Origin: Rhynochetos jubatus
Lineage: Eukaryota > Chordata > Aves > Eurypygiformes > Rhynochetidae
DNA length: 64,000 nucleotides
Reading direction: 5' to 3'
Assembly (NCBI GenBank): GCA_027574665.1
Contig: CM050690.1
Span: forward strand, 65,505,905 to 65,569,904
A program made the position numbers and the translations under genes. Position 1 is the first letter of the stretch. Each line of letters opens with the position of its first letter. Shown piece after piece: positions 37,031-51,476 of this stretch. A model generated the notes under the pieces. It was not told the DNA's origin, did no database searches, and worked only from the letters and a program-made list of their open reading frames with translations.

Positions 37031-37482
37031 TAAAAAATTGGTATTTAGTTCAACAGGCTCTATGTATGTATATACACAGGTCTCCATTTGTGTTAACCTG
37101 AGTGATTTGCTCTAGCATAGATTTACAAACAAAATCCACCTGCGTATTAAATTTAAATGAAGTATATAATTTTAATCAACATGCAACTTTGTGCTACTTT
37201 AACTGAATTGAGTTGGACGATATCTGTAATTTAACTGGTTTGAAATAAGGCAGCTCATGCCTCCTGGGTAGTGAGAAAGGGAGCTGGCACGGTGTGAGGC
37301 AGCATCACCCATTACAGCGGTACATTTGCTAGCTGGGGGAGTACGAGTTGTACAAGCAGAGCTGCAACTTTATGAAGTGCAGATTGTCTAATGAATTGTA
37401 GATATTTCAGATTTCTTGAAGGTAACTTTGAAGGCTTTTCAAGCTTCTAGAAAGGCAGTTCCCAACAATCTTAGTTTCGCTC

Positions 37483-37600
37483 AGGCTGGAAGATCATCTA
37501 GCCCAGCCTCGCGCTCACGACAGGATCAACACTAAATCTGGGTGGAGTTTCTTGTGCTTTGTCCCAGGGAGTCTTGCAGAACTCTGAGGAGCATTTTCCA
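37483..37600 (-). mobile_element. possible CR1 fragment
   Basis: GGCTGGAAGATCATCTAGCC and ACGACAGGATCAACACTAAA resemble antisense CR1 3' UTR, but the rest has diverged. It could be another CR1 subfamily. Confidence 0.45.
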
Positions 37601-39214
37601 ATGTTTCTAGGAAAAACAACAGCTGAAATGTAAGTTCCTTAACTTTTGAGTAATTTTATCTGTTTTTTGACTTTACATTCAGCAATGTAGATGCCATACC
37701 GATGCCTGTGTCGTAGTTAAGTCATTAGAATACATGGGTGGGGATCAGCTTTGTTATTTACCTCTGGCTTCTTCATCTTTGTTCTTTACACAGGTAGGTC
37801 TTTGCCGAAAACAGACCTGAGGCACGATCTGCAAACCCATTTCTCTCTGTGAGAAAGGTGGCTGAACCTAGCTTATGTCAAAGCAAATAGGAAGTTTTGT
37901 TTGAGCTGGAACTCAGATTATAGGCAGTTATCTGCCGTTCTGCTCTCACTGGGGTTTCTGGCCCCTCAGATGTGCCTTTCCTTCCGTTCCTCACTCCTCC
38001 TGAGAAAGATTCCTCTTTTGAGTTACTTCACAAATGTGAAACGCATGTATGTTTGCGTGTATCAGATGGTCCCCTCTCTCCTGCTGCTGCTGCAGAAGCC
38101 CCATGCAGGCTTTCTCCCACCCACCCTGCCCCGTGCTGGCGGCAGGGAGCAGCTGGACTATCAGTTAACCTGATTTTCCCATGCAGGAAGGATGTGTGGG
38201 CAGGGCAGTAGCGATGCTTCTGGCTGTCGGTGCTGGTGTACATGTCCAGCTCAAAGTTTTGTTAGTGGCTGAAAACCAGCAGAAATGCTGGATGCGTTCT
38301 AACCTGAAAAAGTCAAGTGAGGAGGAAAAGGGAATAATGAGCTTTAATGAAAGAGACGCAGAGACAACCTTTGTAAAACTTGTCTTGCTAATGAGTTTAT
38401 TAGGCTGGATGTGGAATCAGGGAGATAGTATAAACATAAATGCCTCACTACATATTTTCTTTGACATTGGAATGAAAGGATGCAAAAGGAAGCAGTAGAA
38501 GTTAGACACCTAATCTGTCATTATAATTAAACAGGACTTGGCCTGTTGAGCGTTTCTGTGGCTGCTATGTCATTACTGTGGCATTTGAATCAGAATGTAT
38601 CAACATGAGAAAAAAGTATTGGGGCAGCAAATGTGGAATTTATGTGGCACACTAGTGGGTGTTTACAGTGTGACCTTGATTTTCAGTTCAGGTAACAATA
38701 CCTGTTTCTATTTGTTGTTTTAACAGAACTTGCGTCATCCTTGGTGGTAATAGTTTCCACTCACACAGAAACAATTCTTCAGAACAACGTGATCTGCGAG
38801 TAAGATGCAGTAAATCCATACTGAAAGTACCACCAAGTGCTGTTTGGTATTTCAAGCCGATAGTTGAACACTATCCTGGTCCTGTTTTTTTTCAAAACTA
38901 CCAGGCTCTTTGATTTTTCTGTGGCTAAAGTGTGCTAATCATGTAGTAACAATTCTTCCTGGAAAAGGGAGAAAGCAAAAGCCATGAAAACTCAGGCGAG
39001 GAGATTTCTCAGGTGAGACAGGAAAGAGCCAGATGGTATATTGTAAAGGGACACAGGGACAATACTTTTTCTTGCTATAGAGCTGCCATGTGTGTATCTT
39101 AGCAGAGACTTGTGGAAGTGGAAACACTTGCGTATGGCATGGTTGCTGCTGCCATCTCTGATTGAGGTAAGCAAGACTTGAGTTGGTACATTTTGAAAAT
39201 GGAGATCATTTAGG

Positions 39215-39230
39215 AAAAAAAAAAAAAAAA
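39215..39230. repeat. poly(A) run
   Basis: Sixteen consecutive A bases with no recognised SINE or retrocopy upstream. Confidence 0.9.
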
Positions 39231-42200
39231 GCCTGGAGCCTGCATCAGTTTCTCTTCTTGTGAAAAATAGGTGCTCTGAAAAATCTTGGTAATTTACTGC
39301 AGCTTGACTAGACGCTTACCAAAAAATCAGGAGACTCTGCTATTTGCATCAGAGAGGGCAGAAGTAGCCTGTGATTATTTTTGCTCAGGGCAGGTCAATA
39401 GTTTTTAATGATGCTTCCTGTGTTATTTGTAGAAACCAATATAAAGATGTGCTAATTTTAAAAAACAGTGACTGACTTCCACCTTGCATCTCAAGTGTTT
39501 GCTATAACACATAGGAGTTTATTTAAAAGACTCTTCCCTCGGCTACAGTTAAGAAATTTCATTGTGATTTAATTACAGGCAGCAGGTTTTCTATTGCTGA
39601 GCCTCTTTTCTCTGCCTGAGTTTGTTCTCTGAGACAGGAAGGATGGCAAGTCTAAGCGTTACCTGGGGCAATTAGAAGATTAGAGAGTATACAGAGATGC
39701 TGCCAGTGGCAGTATTCCCACCATAGCGTAATAGTTGGGAAATAAGGATAGCTGCATCTTATTCTGTAGAGCTCCAAGTCTTCATTTATTCACAAATGTA
39801 GCAGGAATTGGAAATTATACAGTTGGAAATGACTACATGCAAATATTTTAGCACTAAATTGCTAGGGGCCATGGGAAGTAAGAATTAAAATGCAGGTGAT
39901 AAGTGCATTTTTATCTGACACATGGAAAATATTAGCTCTAGATGAACTGCAAGACCTTTCAGTTAGCAGAAAAGTAGAACTCCTCCTCCTACAGAGGTTT
40001 GAAAGGGCAGGATTGAAGACATCAGGTTCTTTTCTCCAAGAAATGTTATGCTTGCTTTTGTTTCCTATGGTTGTTTCTTACCTTTTCATACAGCAGTCCC
40101 AGCTCCTTTATGGCCTTAAAATACCCATCTCAGTTATGTGTTATAATTTACCTCTCATTTACTCTAGGCTGCTTTGGAGTGCGTAGCTTGCTTTCTGTCC
40201 CATAACAGGCCTAAGGGCTCTTCGTACTATCAGCACGTGGCATGGCTGAATTCCTGTTTAATTTGCTTTAGCAGGACACGTGCATGTGCTCAGCTACCCT
40301 GGACCTCAACTGGTACAACAATTATGAACTTCCATCACTAGGAGATTACCCATAGTTTACTCTGCTTGTATGTCAATGGAAAATTATCAAAGGTATCCTT
40401 TATTCCTATGCCAAACTTCTTTCTCTTGTCTGGAATTCTGCTTGGTACAGGCTGTATATAAAAAAGCTGTGTTGAGAAGATGTAACCAAAGGAGTAAAAT
40501 TACGTACATCACCAAAAAAGGAAAAAAAAAGGTTGGCCTGGAAAAGTAGTTTTCAGTAATTGAATAAACAGATGATGCTGGACTGAACAGGGATAAAATA
40601 CATGCAGCTTGCAGCTAGTTGGAGAGCCACTTCTCTGACTGCTGTGTTGCTAATCACATTGTTAACAATGCACTCCTACTTCCAAGCTTTTGCTGAACTG
40701 GGATGTGAAAGCCTGCAACTGGCAAAGCTTCATCCCTCTTCTTCACAGGACAGAGTTGTACCCTGTGAAACCATGCGCGGGTTTAGATGGTTTATTTCTT
40801 TGCCAGGCCTCAGATTCCAGCCTTCCTATAAGGTAGAGCAGAACCAGAAAAGCACCTGGCCATGGGCACACAAGTGATCAGCCAACGTAGACTCCCGAGG
40901 ATGGAGCTGCCTCCAGAAACTGAGCTGGAGCAGGAGTCAGCGCACTCAGCCAGCAGAGCAAACACTGTCTCTGTTTCGCTTCATTAGAGCACATCAGCAT
41001 TATAATATTCAAGAGCAGAGAGCTAATTGTATTATCTGTGTTGTTTTCATTGGCTGAAGAATCTTGGATTTCTCTCTTACGGCTTGCTTAAATGAAGATT
41101 TATTTAAAATATCTGTGCATGTATTTTGAGAACAGACACAGGAAGTCCTCTTGAACGGTGTGCTTTGCCCTCTTTTGAAACCAAGACATCCAGATCTGGT
41201 TCTGAAGTCATAAAGAACCAAAGACATGAAGAACTGAGTCATCCTAAGATTAAGTAGCCGTAGCATTTTACTTCTCCATGGTCATGAAGTGGGTAGTTTC
41301 ATATTCAGTTTTGGAAACATGAGGCATTTCATAAATCAGAATAGTAAGAAGTGAAGATATTAAAGAAAAATTTACCTGGAGCACTTACCTGGAAGTTTTT
41401 GTTTCAGTCTATGTGAGGTGAGCTGCTTTCGGTTGCTGGACAAACACACACCACAGAGCTGCTGCTGGCATGGTGGCACCATTGCCACCTTCCCCAGTGC
41501 CTCAGGGGCCATGGTCTCCCCAACCCCCTGTAGTCACCAGGTGAGTGGCAGAAGAGCTGGCCTCTGTCCCACCACCCTAGAAATAACCCTTTGGACAGCG
41601 ATCCTGCCTAGAGGCGTTTACAGGCTGTTGGCATAGACAAACATGACAGATGATGAGCTTTGATACTGCAGCCTTGGGAAAGAGCGGAGACAAGGGCTGG
41701 GCTGCAGTGGATCCCCGCAAGAAAAAACTCTCAGACTCAGGCGTGCAGAGATGTTCCTTTCAGATGACCAGATGCAGAAAGCGGAGGTTTGGGCTGTATT
41801 TTGGAAATTCGTAGCACTCTGCGAGCTACTTTACCCTGCGGCAGAAAGTCACTTGCTCAGTCCAGGAGTATCTGGCCACCATTTCATCAAAACAGAGTTT
41901 TTCCTGCTGTCATAATTCTACTATTTTTGTTTGGTTGAGGTTTTTTGACAGACGTTTTTCAAATCTACGTCAAATTTCTTATCACCTGAGCTGCTGAGTT
42001 CTGCGTGGTTATTCAAGTCCAGCGGAGGGGTAGAGTAACACAGACTTGGTTTGACAAGGGTTTCAGCTGCCTTAGAGTCCCTCCACACCTGCCAGGTTAA
42101 CTGGCGGTAGCATGACATTTGGGTGTTGCTCACAAACAGTGTAAAAATTAAACTGGAATATTTCCTGTTAAACAAATGGCACTTTGGATAGTGTTCAGGA

Positions 42201-42409
42201 GAGATGGCTCTGAATATCTGTTCTCCTGGTGTCTGGTGCGTTCTGTGATGGAGGCACGACAAGGCAGGGATGTGATTTGAAACTCTGTCCTCCAGGAATT
42301 GCAGTGGCTGCTGGCCTACAAGGGGAAAGGATCTGGGTGCGTTTGCTGTTAATCAAGCTGAATATCCAAGGTGGGGTTAGCGGGGAAGATTGGTGAGAAG
42401 ATCACGTTC

Positions 42410-44480
42410 GTCCACCCAGGCAAGGCAGAGGGATGAGGGAAGTGTCTGCCCAGACAGAGCAGTTAAGATTTATGGAGATAAGACAGGGGCTCCTGAGGTA
42501 AGAGGGGCCAACAGAGAAACACCAGTGAAACACTTCAGAGGAATTTAGAGGTGTTCCTCCCAGAAGGTGACACGGCCAACAGCTCAGCTGAAGTGCCTCT
42601 ACACCAGTGCACACAGCACGTGCAATAAGCAGGAGGAGTTGGAAGCCACCGTGCTGCTAGAAAGCTACGGCCTAGTTGCCATTACTGAAACTTGGTGGGA
42701 CAAATCCCATGGCTGGAGTGTGGCTGTCGATGGCTACAGGCTGTTCAGAAGGGACAGATGGGAAGGAGGGTTGCCCTGTACATCAGGAAATGGATAGTGT
42801 GTGAAGAGCTGTCTGAACGATATCCACGAGCAGGTTGAAAGCTTGTGGGTAAGAACTAGAGACTGAGGCAACAAAGGGAACCTCGCTGTTGGTGTCTACT
42901 ACAGGCTGTCCGAGCAAGGAGGCCGATTGATGAAGCCGCCTTACTGAGGCATCTCGTCCTGCTGAGGGACTTTAGACCCCCTCAACACTGCTGGAAAGTA
43001 TCACAGCGAGCTGTAGGCAATCCAGGAGAGTCCTGGAGTGCACTGAGGGTAACTTCTTAAGCCAGGTAATAGACAGCCCTGCCAGGGGGGATGTGATGCT
43101 GGAGCTGATGGTCACCAATGCAAGTGAGTTAATTGGTGACATCAAGATTGGAGACAACCTGGGCAGGTGGAACTGGTGGAGTTTGGAGTCCTGAGGAATA
43201 TGGGTCAGGCGAAGAGTAAAGTCACAACCCTGAATTTTAGGAAAGAAAACTTACAGATGTTCAGGAAGATAGTCAACAGGATCCTCTGGAAAACTGCTCT
43301 TGGGGCCAAAGGAGCAGAATAGAGCTAGCAGATCTTTATGGATGATTTCCATAAAACATCCATAAAACAAGAGCTCTCAATCCCCAGGTGTAAGAAATCA
43401 GGACATGGTCCCCCCAACATTCTCCAATTTCTCTCTAAACTGGAGAGCTATGAATTTGGTGGGTGGACCTTCAGTGGGTGAGGAATTGCTTGGTTGGGTG
43501 CATCCAGAGTGTAGTGGTCAGTGGAGATCAGGACACACGCAGTGTCCCTCAGGAGTCTCTATAGTGACCAGTACAGTTCAATATCTTCATCAGTGACAGA
43601 CAGAGGGATTGAGTGCACCCTCAGCAAGTCTGCCAATGACACCAAGCTGATTGGTGCGGTTGATGGGATGCCATCCAGAAGGACGTGGACAGGCTGGAGA
43701 AGTGGGCTCACATGAACCTCATGAAGTTCAACAAGGCCGAGTGCAAGGTCCTGCACCTGGGTTGGGGCAACCCTGGGTATCAATAGAGGCTGGGGGATGA
43801 AGGGGTTGAGAGCAGCCCTGCCGAGAAGAACTTGGTGGATGAGAAGTTCAACATGAACAAACAGTATGTGCCCGCGGACCAGGAAGTTAACTGTATCCTG
43901 GGCTGCATCGAAAGAAGTGTGGCCAGCAGGTCGAGGGAGGTGATTCTGCCCCTCTACTCTGCTCTGGTGAGACCCCACCTGCAGTACTGCGTCCAGATCT
44001 GGAGCCCTCAGCACAGGAAAAACATGACCTATTGAAGTGAGTCCGGAGGAGAGTCACGAAGATGATCAGGGGGCTGGAGCACCTCTCCTCTGAAAAAAGG
44101 CTGAGAGAGTTGGAGTTGTTCAGCCTGAAGAAGAGAAAGCTCCAGGGAGACTTCATAGCACCTTCCAGTACTTAAAGGATTCGTATAACCTTATGTGGGG
44201 ACAAAGTTTTTATCAAGGCCTGTTGCAATAAGACAAGGGGTAATAGTTTTAAACTACAAGAGAGTAGATTTCGACCCGATACAAGGAAGAAATTTCTTTA
44301 AGAGGAGGCTGGTGAAACACTGGTTTCCCAGAGAGGTGATAGATGCCCCATCCCTGTAAACACTCAAGGTCGGGTTGGATGGGGCATGGAGAAAACAATC
44401 TAGTTGGCTCATTGCAGGGGGTTTGGACTAGCTGATCTTTGAACGTCCCTTCCAACCCAAACTACTCTTTGATTCTGTGA
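42410..44480 (+). mobile_element. CR1 LINE, 5' truncated and internally deleted
   Basis: The longest LINE copy in the window. From about 42580 it encodes pieces of the ORF2 endonuclease domain (translation around ITETWWDKSHGWSVAVDGY, with the family's TETWWD motif). At about 43398 it jumps to the late reverse transcriptase region, so the central part of the polymerase is missing. The catalytic FADD position reads SAND (43629-43640), and frames are broken by stops and shifts. The 3' UTR and CR1-type end (TTTGATTCTGTGA) finish at 44480. It cannot be active. The left edge is approximate. Confidence 0.9.
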
Positions 44481-47400
44481 GTTGGCTGGTTTTGCACAGT
44501 CAGAAAGTGATGCAGTCCTGGAATGCTATCAGTCAAAGGGTAGGGCACCCAGCAGTTTCTCGTTTCTCCCAGGTTGTGATGGGGGTGTGCTTGAAGACTG
44601 GAATGCCAGACCTGGGGGGCTGTGTAGCTGCTGAATCTAACCCTGCGTGATTACATTGCTTCACAAGAAACTGGTCCTGAAGTCTTTGTAAGAGTGGATT
44701 CATTCTCCTTTCCTCTGGCTGCTGGGTAAACGCTCCTGCAAAATCCTTCTGTTTCTGTTTTCTAAGTCTATTGTTATGATCAACCATTCCATCACGTCCT
44801 TCATTTTTGTGATACGTACAGAAAAGCAGATCCGTATGCACCTCGTCGCTGATGAGTCCTGGAAGGTACGACCGGGCCATTGCTCATCGCTGCAGGTGTC
44901 CTCGTTGATGTGAATGAACCATGTGCCGAACATTTAATGGAACCTGAGTTATGGATGAGTGACTTCAACAGATAAAAAAGAAAAATAACACCCAGAGGGA
45001 AGGGAAAGCAGCCAAAAAGAAGTTATGCCAGTGCTTCTGATAAATGGAGATACCTGCCTTTTTTACCCCCAAGCAAAAAAGCAACTTGATCTTGGGCCAT
45101 AAATGTGGAAAATTAACAAATCAGCTACTACAGTATTGCTTAATCTAGCAGACAGAAATATAATGGAGGTTTAGTGTCTGGAACATGATGCCAGATATTA
45201 GCAATAAAATTCAAATTATAACACTTTTTCAGCAAAGGAATTTTGCCTGTGGAACAAATTGCCAAGGAGTATATTTAATCCTATGTCACCTGAAGATGGT
45301 GGTAGTTTAACTGTAACTTCAAGGCTTGATGTGGGAATTACTCTGATTTTTCATGGCTATACAGAAGGCGGGCTGCATTTGATTAAGGTTGCAGATAAAG
45401 TCATGGAATCAACTTAGGAAAAAACCACGGCTAAATTCAAGTGGGAGTGGGAGTTGCTCATAGTGACCATTGCAAACATAAAGGGCCCTTGCATTAACTA
45501 GCATCACTAACAGTGGTCTACAGGTAACAGTGGCTAGCTTTAATTTTTCTGCTCTTGTTGAAAACAGCTGAAGCCTTTCTAGTAGGAGCAGTTACACCAG
45601 TTTAACAGTCCTTACCCTTACGCAGTTGACTCTTGTTAGGAAGGAGAATTAGTAGTGAAGGAGAAGATCATCTGTACAGCACATATACAAGCAGCTACAT
45701 CAGTAACAAGTCACAGGCCCAATCAAAGATATTAGACTGGTACAGACTCCAACGTAAGGGTCCAAAGAGCTGAGATCAGGGAACCTGGTGTGGGCTCAGC
45801 AATCCAAACCGGTAACCCTGGGATCTGGGACTTGAAGTATCAGGGCTCAGGTTTCAGCCACAGCTGACGATGGTCCCGGCTCAGGTATGTGGGAAAAGTC
45901 TGCAGCTGTCACTTGTGATTGCTGGTCCTGCAGCAAAGCGTGCTGAACGTGAACTGTCACGCTACAGCCTTCTGTGACAATGCACCTACTCAGAGTCCTG
46001 CTTCACCAGCCAAATTGACAGCCAGTGATGCAACCTCAGGCTAAAAGTCAAGCTGAAGTTTTTTAGTGGATCATATGCTACTGATTCACCTGCAGCTGAA
46101 TTTAATGAAAAGGCGCTGCTGCTGCATAGTCACACCTTGAACGCTCCGTGGTGTAAGGTAATGGCTTTCTCTCCCAGCACAGTCCCACTTCAGACTGTAA
46201 AGTGTTTCTCCTTCCTGTTCGTTGCCTCCACAGGAGTCCTGTTCCCACCACCAAGTCGCTTTAAAATTATAGATGGGGCTCAGTCAAAAGCTTTGTGAGA
46301 AGCTTAATTCTCAAACAGACGCAAAGTAACTTTTCCTGTTCCAGAAACGTTTTTTTCATTTCCTGGAACAGAGGTTTAAAATCCAATTTGCCAGGCTCCG
46401 TGGGTGCCCCCTCAGAGAACGATTAAAGTTTAATTAAATATTAGGAGGAAAGAGAAATGGTTAAAGCGTGAATGAGCCATGGAAATAAAACGTAATTTGT
46501 GCTAATAATTCCGGCTGCCCTCTCAGGAGCATGCGCCTGTGCTCTCAGCATTGAGGGACTGATCCCATCCTGCTGTGGCTGCAGCCACTCACCTGGGTTT
46601 TTTCCTTGTTTTCCAGTGTCAGGAATGGCCTCAATGGCAAATCAGTTTTACACTTCTAATGATAAATCTCTCACATATTTAATGACTCTGGAATGGGATT
46701 GGATGTGTTAAGGCAACAGGAGTGTTAATAAGCGGACCATGGTTCTGCAGCTGCATTGGACTGGTCAACAGGTTTGTCTCCATGGACCAACAGCATCATC
46801 CTACATGTATGAAATGTTTGTTTCGTAATTAAATGGCTAATACAAGCTTTCTGTTTGTAGATGCTGCTCTCGGAGCAGGGCTGCTTTATGAAGACAACGG
46901 GGTCTTCTGGGGCTGGTGGCAGAGCTGGAGGACCTGCTGCCATGGAAGATTTGTGAGTGGGAGGCAGGGAAGGATGTTTTTCCCCTGGGTACAGCCATGC
47001 CAGGCCCACACAGAGGGGGGGAGGGGAGGGAGGTCTGTGGGGCCAGCTGGGGGGCCTGGGAGTCGTGAGGGATGTGTGGGATCACTGGTGCCATGGGTAG
47101 AGGCAGAGAAGGGAGTGTGTGCGTGAAGGCAGTGGGGAGCTTCTTGCAGAGTATACATAAGATCTGGATGGCTTAGGGCTTTTTAAAATTCATTTATTAT
47201 GCTTTTTGTTGTTTCAGCTTTTGTCAGTATTTTTTCCATCATTACTTTTATTGCTTTGAAAAATACAGGTTATCTAAGATCTCCTCCAGTTTAAGATCCA
47301 GGCCAAAGAACTTAATCACATGCCTGGGACCTTACCTTCTTCCTGGATCTATGTGTAAAGAAAAAGCAATTTTGAGGGCTTGAATATAGCCAAAATAGTG

Positions 47401-50400
47401 CCAATGTGTGCATACTGGCTTTATTGTGCTCAAGTGAGCCATCGTTTAAGTGGTATTGCTTTCATCTCTGTCCCCTTCCATGTCTGTACAGAAATGTAAA
47501 TTCAGGCAGCCCCTAAATTTGGTGGTTTTGATACTGCAGGCAACCTGGTGTGAGAGCGGAGCATGAACTATACCATGAGGAAGAAGAGGCAGGACATCAC
47601 AAGTGCAGAATATCTCGGGGAAAAAACATTTAGAAGTGCAAAGAAGTTAGTTTTGCTTGGGTTCTGCTATGACAAAGCCATTTAAATAATGTCAGTTGAA
47701 TGTTAATTATGTTTTCATTTGAAGGAAAGCTCTGAGTTTGGTGTTGAATTACTATAAAGCTTTGAGGAAGTTACCAGTACACTTGTCAGAAAATACCTGC
47801 TGAAACTGATGTTCCATATAATACTGGACTTCTGATTCAGTTATTCTGCGACCATATTGACTTTCCTTTGGAAAACATTAAATTTTAAATCTCCTTGGTT
47901 TTGTTGTCTCTTGAATATGAAAAACTCAGGTTTTCAGGTGAACCATTTACCCAGTTTCTCGGTGAAAATACGTCTGGTTGCTGTGAGGTGGTAATAGGTA
48001 GCATGCTATCGGAGGTGAATAGAACAGAAGTGCTAATGAAATTTATGCAAACAAATCTCAAGGAGGGTTAGACCAAATATTAATAACTTGATGGCATGTG
48101 TATACTCTTCAAATCCTCCCCTTCTGCTGGCTCCTTTTTTTGTCTTTCCCTTCTGCCTTGTCTGTCCTATGTGGCACTCATGAAGAATGAATTACCAAGG
48201 TGCATACTGCCTTTGACAGGGGGAAAGGAAAACTTCTTTGTTGTATTCTTCAAACCTGTTGTCCAAAATAAGCGAGAAAGCACACGAACAGCAGCTGAGA
48301 CTTTGGACTTGGCCACCCACCCAGCACACACAGAACCGGAGCGTTCAGACTACATACTGAAATTCTGAGAATTTATGTCACCTTTAGCATTAGAAGTGTA
48401 AATGATCCTTGCAAAGCCAGCTAGCAGTAAATAATAAACAAGAGTGGTACCTCTATTAGGAATCAAGCTGCCTGCAAACACCCTGTGGCTCTGTGTATGT
48501 GTGTGTATGTCCTTGTTACCTCTCCGCCATGAATAAACATTTGACTCACTGCTTGGCACATAGATTTTCAATCGGTCCATGTATGGTGAATAATGTAAGA
48601 GTTGCCAATGTGGTATTTATTTCTGGATGCTGAAAGTTGTTTTTGGTTCAATAATTTATGAAAATGAATCATGCTGTCTCCATCAGCTTTGGGAATGTCT
48701 GCAGGATGTATCAGCCCAGAAGGTCACTCTGAAGATTCTTTTCTGATTGCTTTATACTGGCTTCCTCCCACAGTACTAAAGGAAAAAACCTCTGCTCAGT
48801 ATATTCTGACAGTTCATATAGACAGGTAAAAATAGATGAGTGCGTGTATGTGTGTGTGTGTGTCCACTGTGATCCCACAGATACTGATTAGGGGCTTCTT
48901 ATCCTTATTCAACCTGTCTGTTTTTTATTTTCTGCTTCTTTCCTTTCCATTCTAGCCTACATAATTGCCTTGCAATGACCAAGGAACCCGCTGAGCAGTT
49001 CTTGCGCTGCTTGTGAGGACAGAGCAGCTGAGCAGCAGACTTCAATAAGGTTGAGCTTGGCTACAATAAACACGGTTTTATGCTCTAGAATCTGGGGCCA
49101 GCAGAACCTGGGAGCATGAGGTATGTCGGGAAATGCAAGTAAGAGAGCAAATGCCTTAAATCCTGCTACGACTGCACTCCACAGGCAGATCCTAGAGGCC
49201 GTCTTTAGCGAACTAATGAAGTTATGGCCACAGCAATTTCCTAATGGCGATTTGCTCATTATCTTTCTGTATTAGCTTACTTTCAGCTTACCCATGTCCA
49301 CTTCTTATAAAAGTTATCTGTGATTTTATAGGCTAGAAGGTACAACTCCTCCTCTCCCCAAGGACATGCTCGTTGGTTGAGGAACCCGTTCTGTTCCCCT
49401 GCAGATGTGCATTTGTAATGACAGAGGGGCTGTCCCCCATCTGCCTATAAGCCAGGTGCACCTTCTATTTCTTTGTATTTTCCTTCCCTCAGGGGCCAGT
49501 AGTAAGAATGAAACTTCTGTATTACAAAAAGTAGGGGCGAGGAGACCTGTGAAATTCCTGCATTTCTCCAACATACTCAGAGAAGCAGGAATATCATTAT
49601 GTTTCCTAAGGTTTGTAATACACAACAGTTGTAACCAGAATACACACTTTTTCCAAGGTAGAGGAGTGGGGGTGCTTAATACTCCATTGGAACAATGAGG
49701 AGAAATTGAGGATCGATAACAGAAAAATAAGAAGGTGGTTTAGAATTTGTTGAAGAAAGGTGTGCTTGAAGAAACGCAACACTGGTATCATAGCACCAAA
49801 AAAGTAATGAGCTTTTTACAGAGCAAGGGATTCTGAGCCATCCAGATTTACAGTGCCAAAGCAGTCCTTTTGGACCAAAGCCAGCACTTCCCCTCCAGTA
49901 CAGGTTACGTGTCTGTTTGCTAGCAGCATCAGAACTCCCCGTCTTGGAAATACCTTGACCGTGGGGCTCCAGGTTAAGAGCTATCACTTAACACCAGCTC
50001 TTTTATGAGGCCTAGACATACCAGTTACCATGAAATAATATAGGAATTAGTACATGCTAGTCATTAGAGGTAGAGCAGCAGAGAATCTTAGCACATATAG
50101 GAATAAACCTTGAGGGGAGCTTATATCAATTTAATGTTGGCCTAACAAATTACAACTGAAAAATGCCAGAGGTGAACAATAGACCTGAGCTTGGGCTTTC
50201 CACAAGTGACAGGAAGCAGGAGCTTGAGTACTAGGTTCCCAGCAAACATGATTTTTATCTCAGTAAGATGGTGTGATCATATACAGTTACATGATATAAA
50301 GTAATACATATTATTAATTAAGATAGTAAATAACTGGTCTGGCACTATAATTATGTTCCTCTGGTTTTGGATGTAAAAGTTCAAATCTCCATATAAGCAA

Positions 50401-51476
50401 ACCCTTGTTGAAGTTCAGATCACTTTAGTAAAATTTCCACCCTGAAAGGGGATTTCCCTAGGGTTCATTATCATCTTTTCTCTTGATTTTAGAGAACTGG
50501 TTTCCTTCTTTTTACATTTTTTGGTGGTTTTGTTCTGTTTCAACATAGCCCTCATTTGCATATGTTTCCTACTCCTGTAGCAAATTGCTTTGTCATGTTT
50601 TATCCATAGTGGGCTAGGTTCCTCGAGCTCTTGTGATTTTCCAGCTAATGCCAATAGGCAGTACTGCTTCTGATCATGTAAGAAGCAACGTCCCTAGAAA
50701 TCTTAAACACAAATATAGTCAAGTTAATATAATCCATATCGTACTGAACGGATTTTTTACTGTTTAATAAACTGTGTGGTTTGTGTTTGCTGATAACAAG
50801 TGGCCTGTTGTGCTGTAGTGTTAGCTGCTGCGGACTGTGCAGCTGTGTAGTGGCAGTGGCAATGGTTGCTGGGCCAGGAAGCAGAGCAACCAGGCTGAAA
50901 ACGATATGTTGGAAAAATTACTGCACCAGATACAAGCAACACGATACAGATAAACAGTAAGGAGAAGTGAAAAATATCAGAAAGTTTTAATACATGAAAA
51001 TTGCTGACTTGAGTTTTGTGCATGATTCTCCTGTGAATTTCACGTGAGGGTGTAGCTGTGATATACACAGGACTCAGGGCAGTTTGCATAACCACAAGCT
51101 GCAAGCAGCAGAATTTGCAGTAAAGAAAAAAACCAGACTACATAATTCAGTTGGTTTGCTGGCTTCTGCAGCAGCAGTAGGACAAATGCATCACGGAGGA
51201 GTTTACTGACTTATCAAGCCTAATGCTCCACTCCACTTTTCATCTCAGACAGCCCTGATATGAAAAGCTATTAGGAAAATTCCCTGAAAACAATCTGTCA
51301 TGTTTTGTAGAGAACCACTTGAGGAAAGGTATTTACCACACCTTCCCGTAGCGCATGGCAATGACTAAGGAAAGAGCCACTGAAAGATTGTTTTAGGCTG
51401 GGCCTTATTGCAAAAAAGACAAATAGTGAAGGTCACCTACGTACTCTGCGTTGTAGTGATGATTTTATTCTTTGCT
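44481..51476. other. downstream flanking DNA, no gene seen
   Basis: TG microsatellite at 48841. Around 45240-45280 the phrase GTGGAACAAATTGCCAAGGA resembles old CR1-type LINE tails, too weakly to call. No exon was recognised. Confidence 0.4.
48841..48863. repeat. TG microsatellite
   Basis: An imperfect TG run of about 23 bases, with one CG and one AT interruption. Confidence 0.9.

Larger units (their letters stand above)
37031..42409. other. downstream flanking DNA, no gene seen
   Basis: It contains a possible CR1 scrap at 37483 and a poly(A) run at 39215. No protein-like frame was recognised. Confidence 0.45.

Noticed and set aside
39215-39230. Poly(A) run as the tail of a processed pseudogene or SINE
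   Set aside because: No coding or tRNA-like sequence was recognised upstream and no flanking duplication is evident.
43559-44014. 151-codon minus-strand frame
   Set aside because: It is the antisense of the CR1 reverse transcriptase region.
46598-46620. Acceptor-like TTTTTTCCTTGTTTTCCAG
   Set aside because: The following frame (to 46711) has no family resemblance and no clear donor, so it is too weak to list as an exon.
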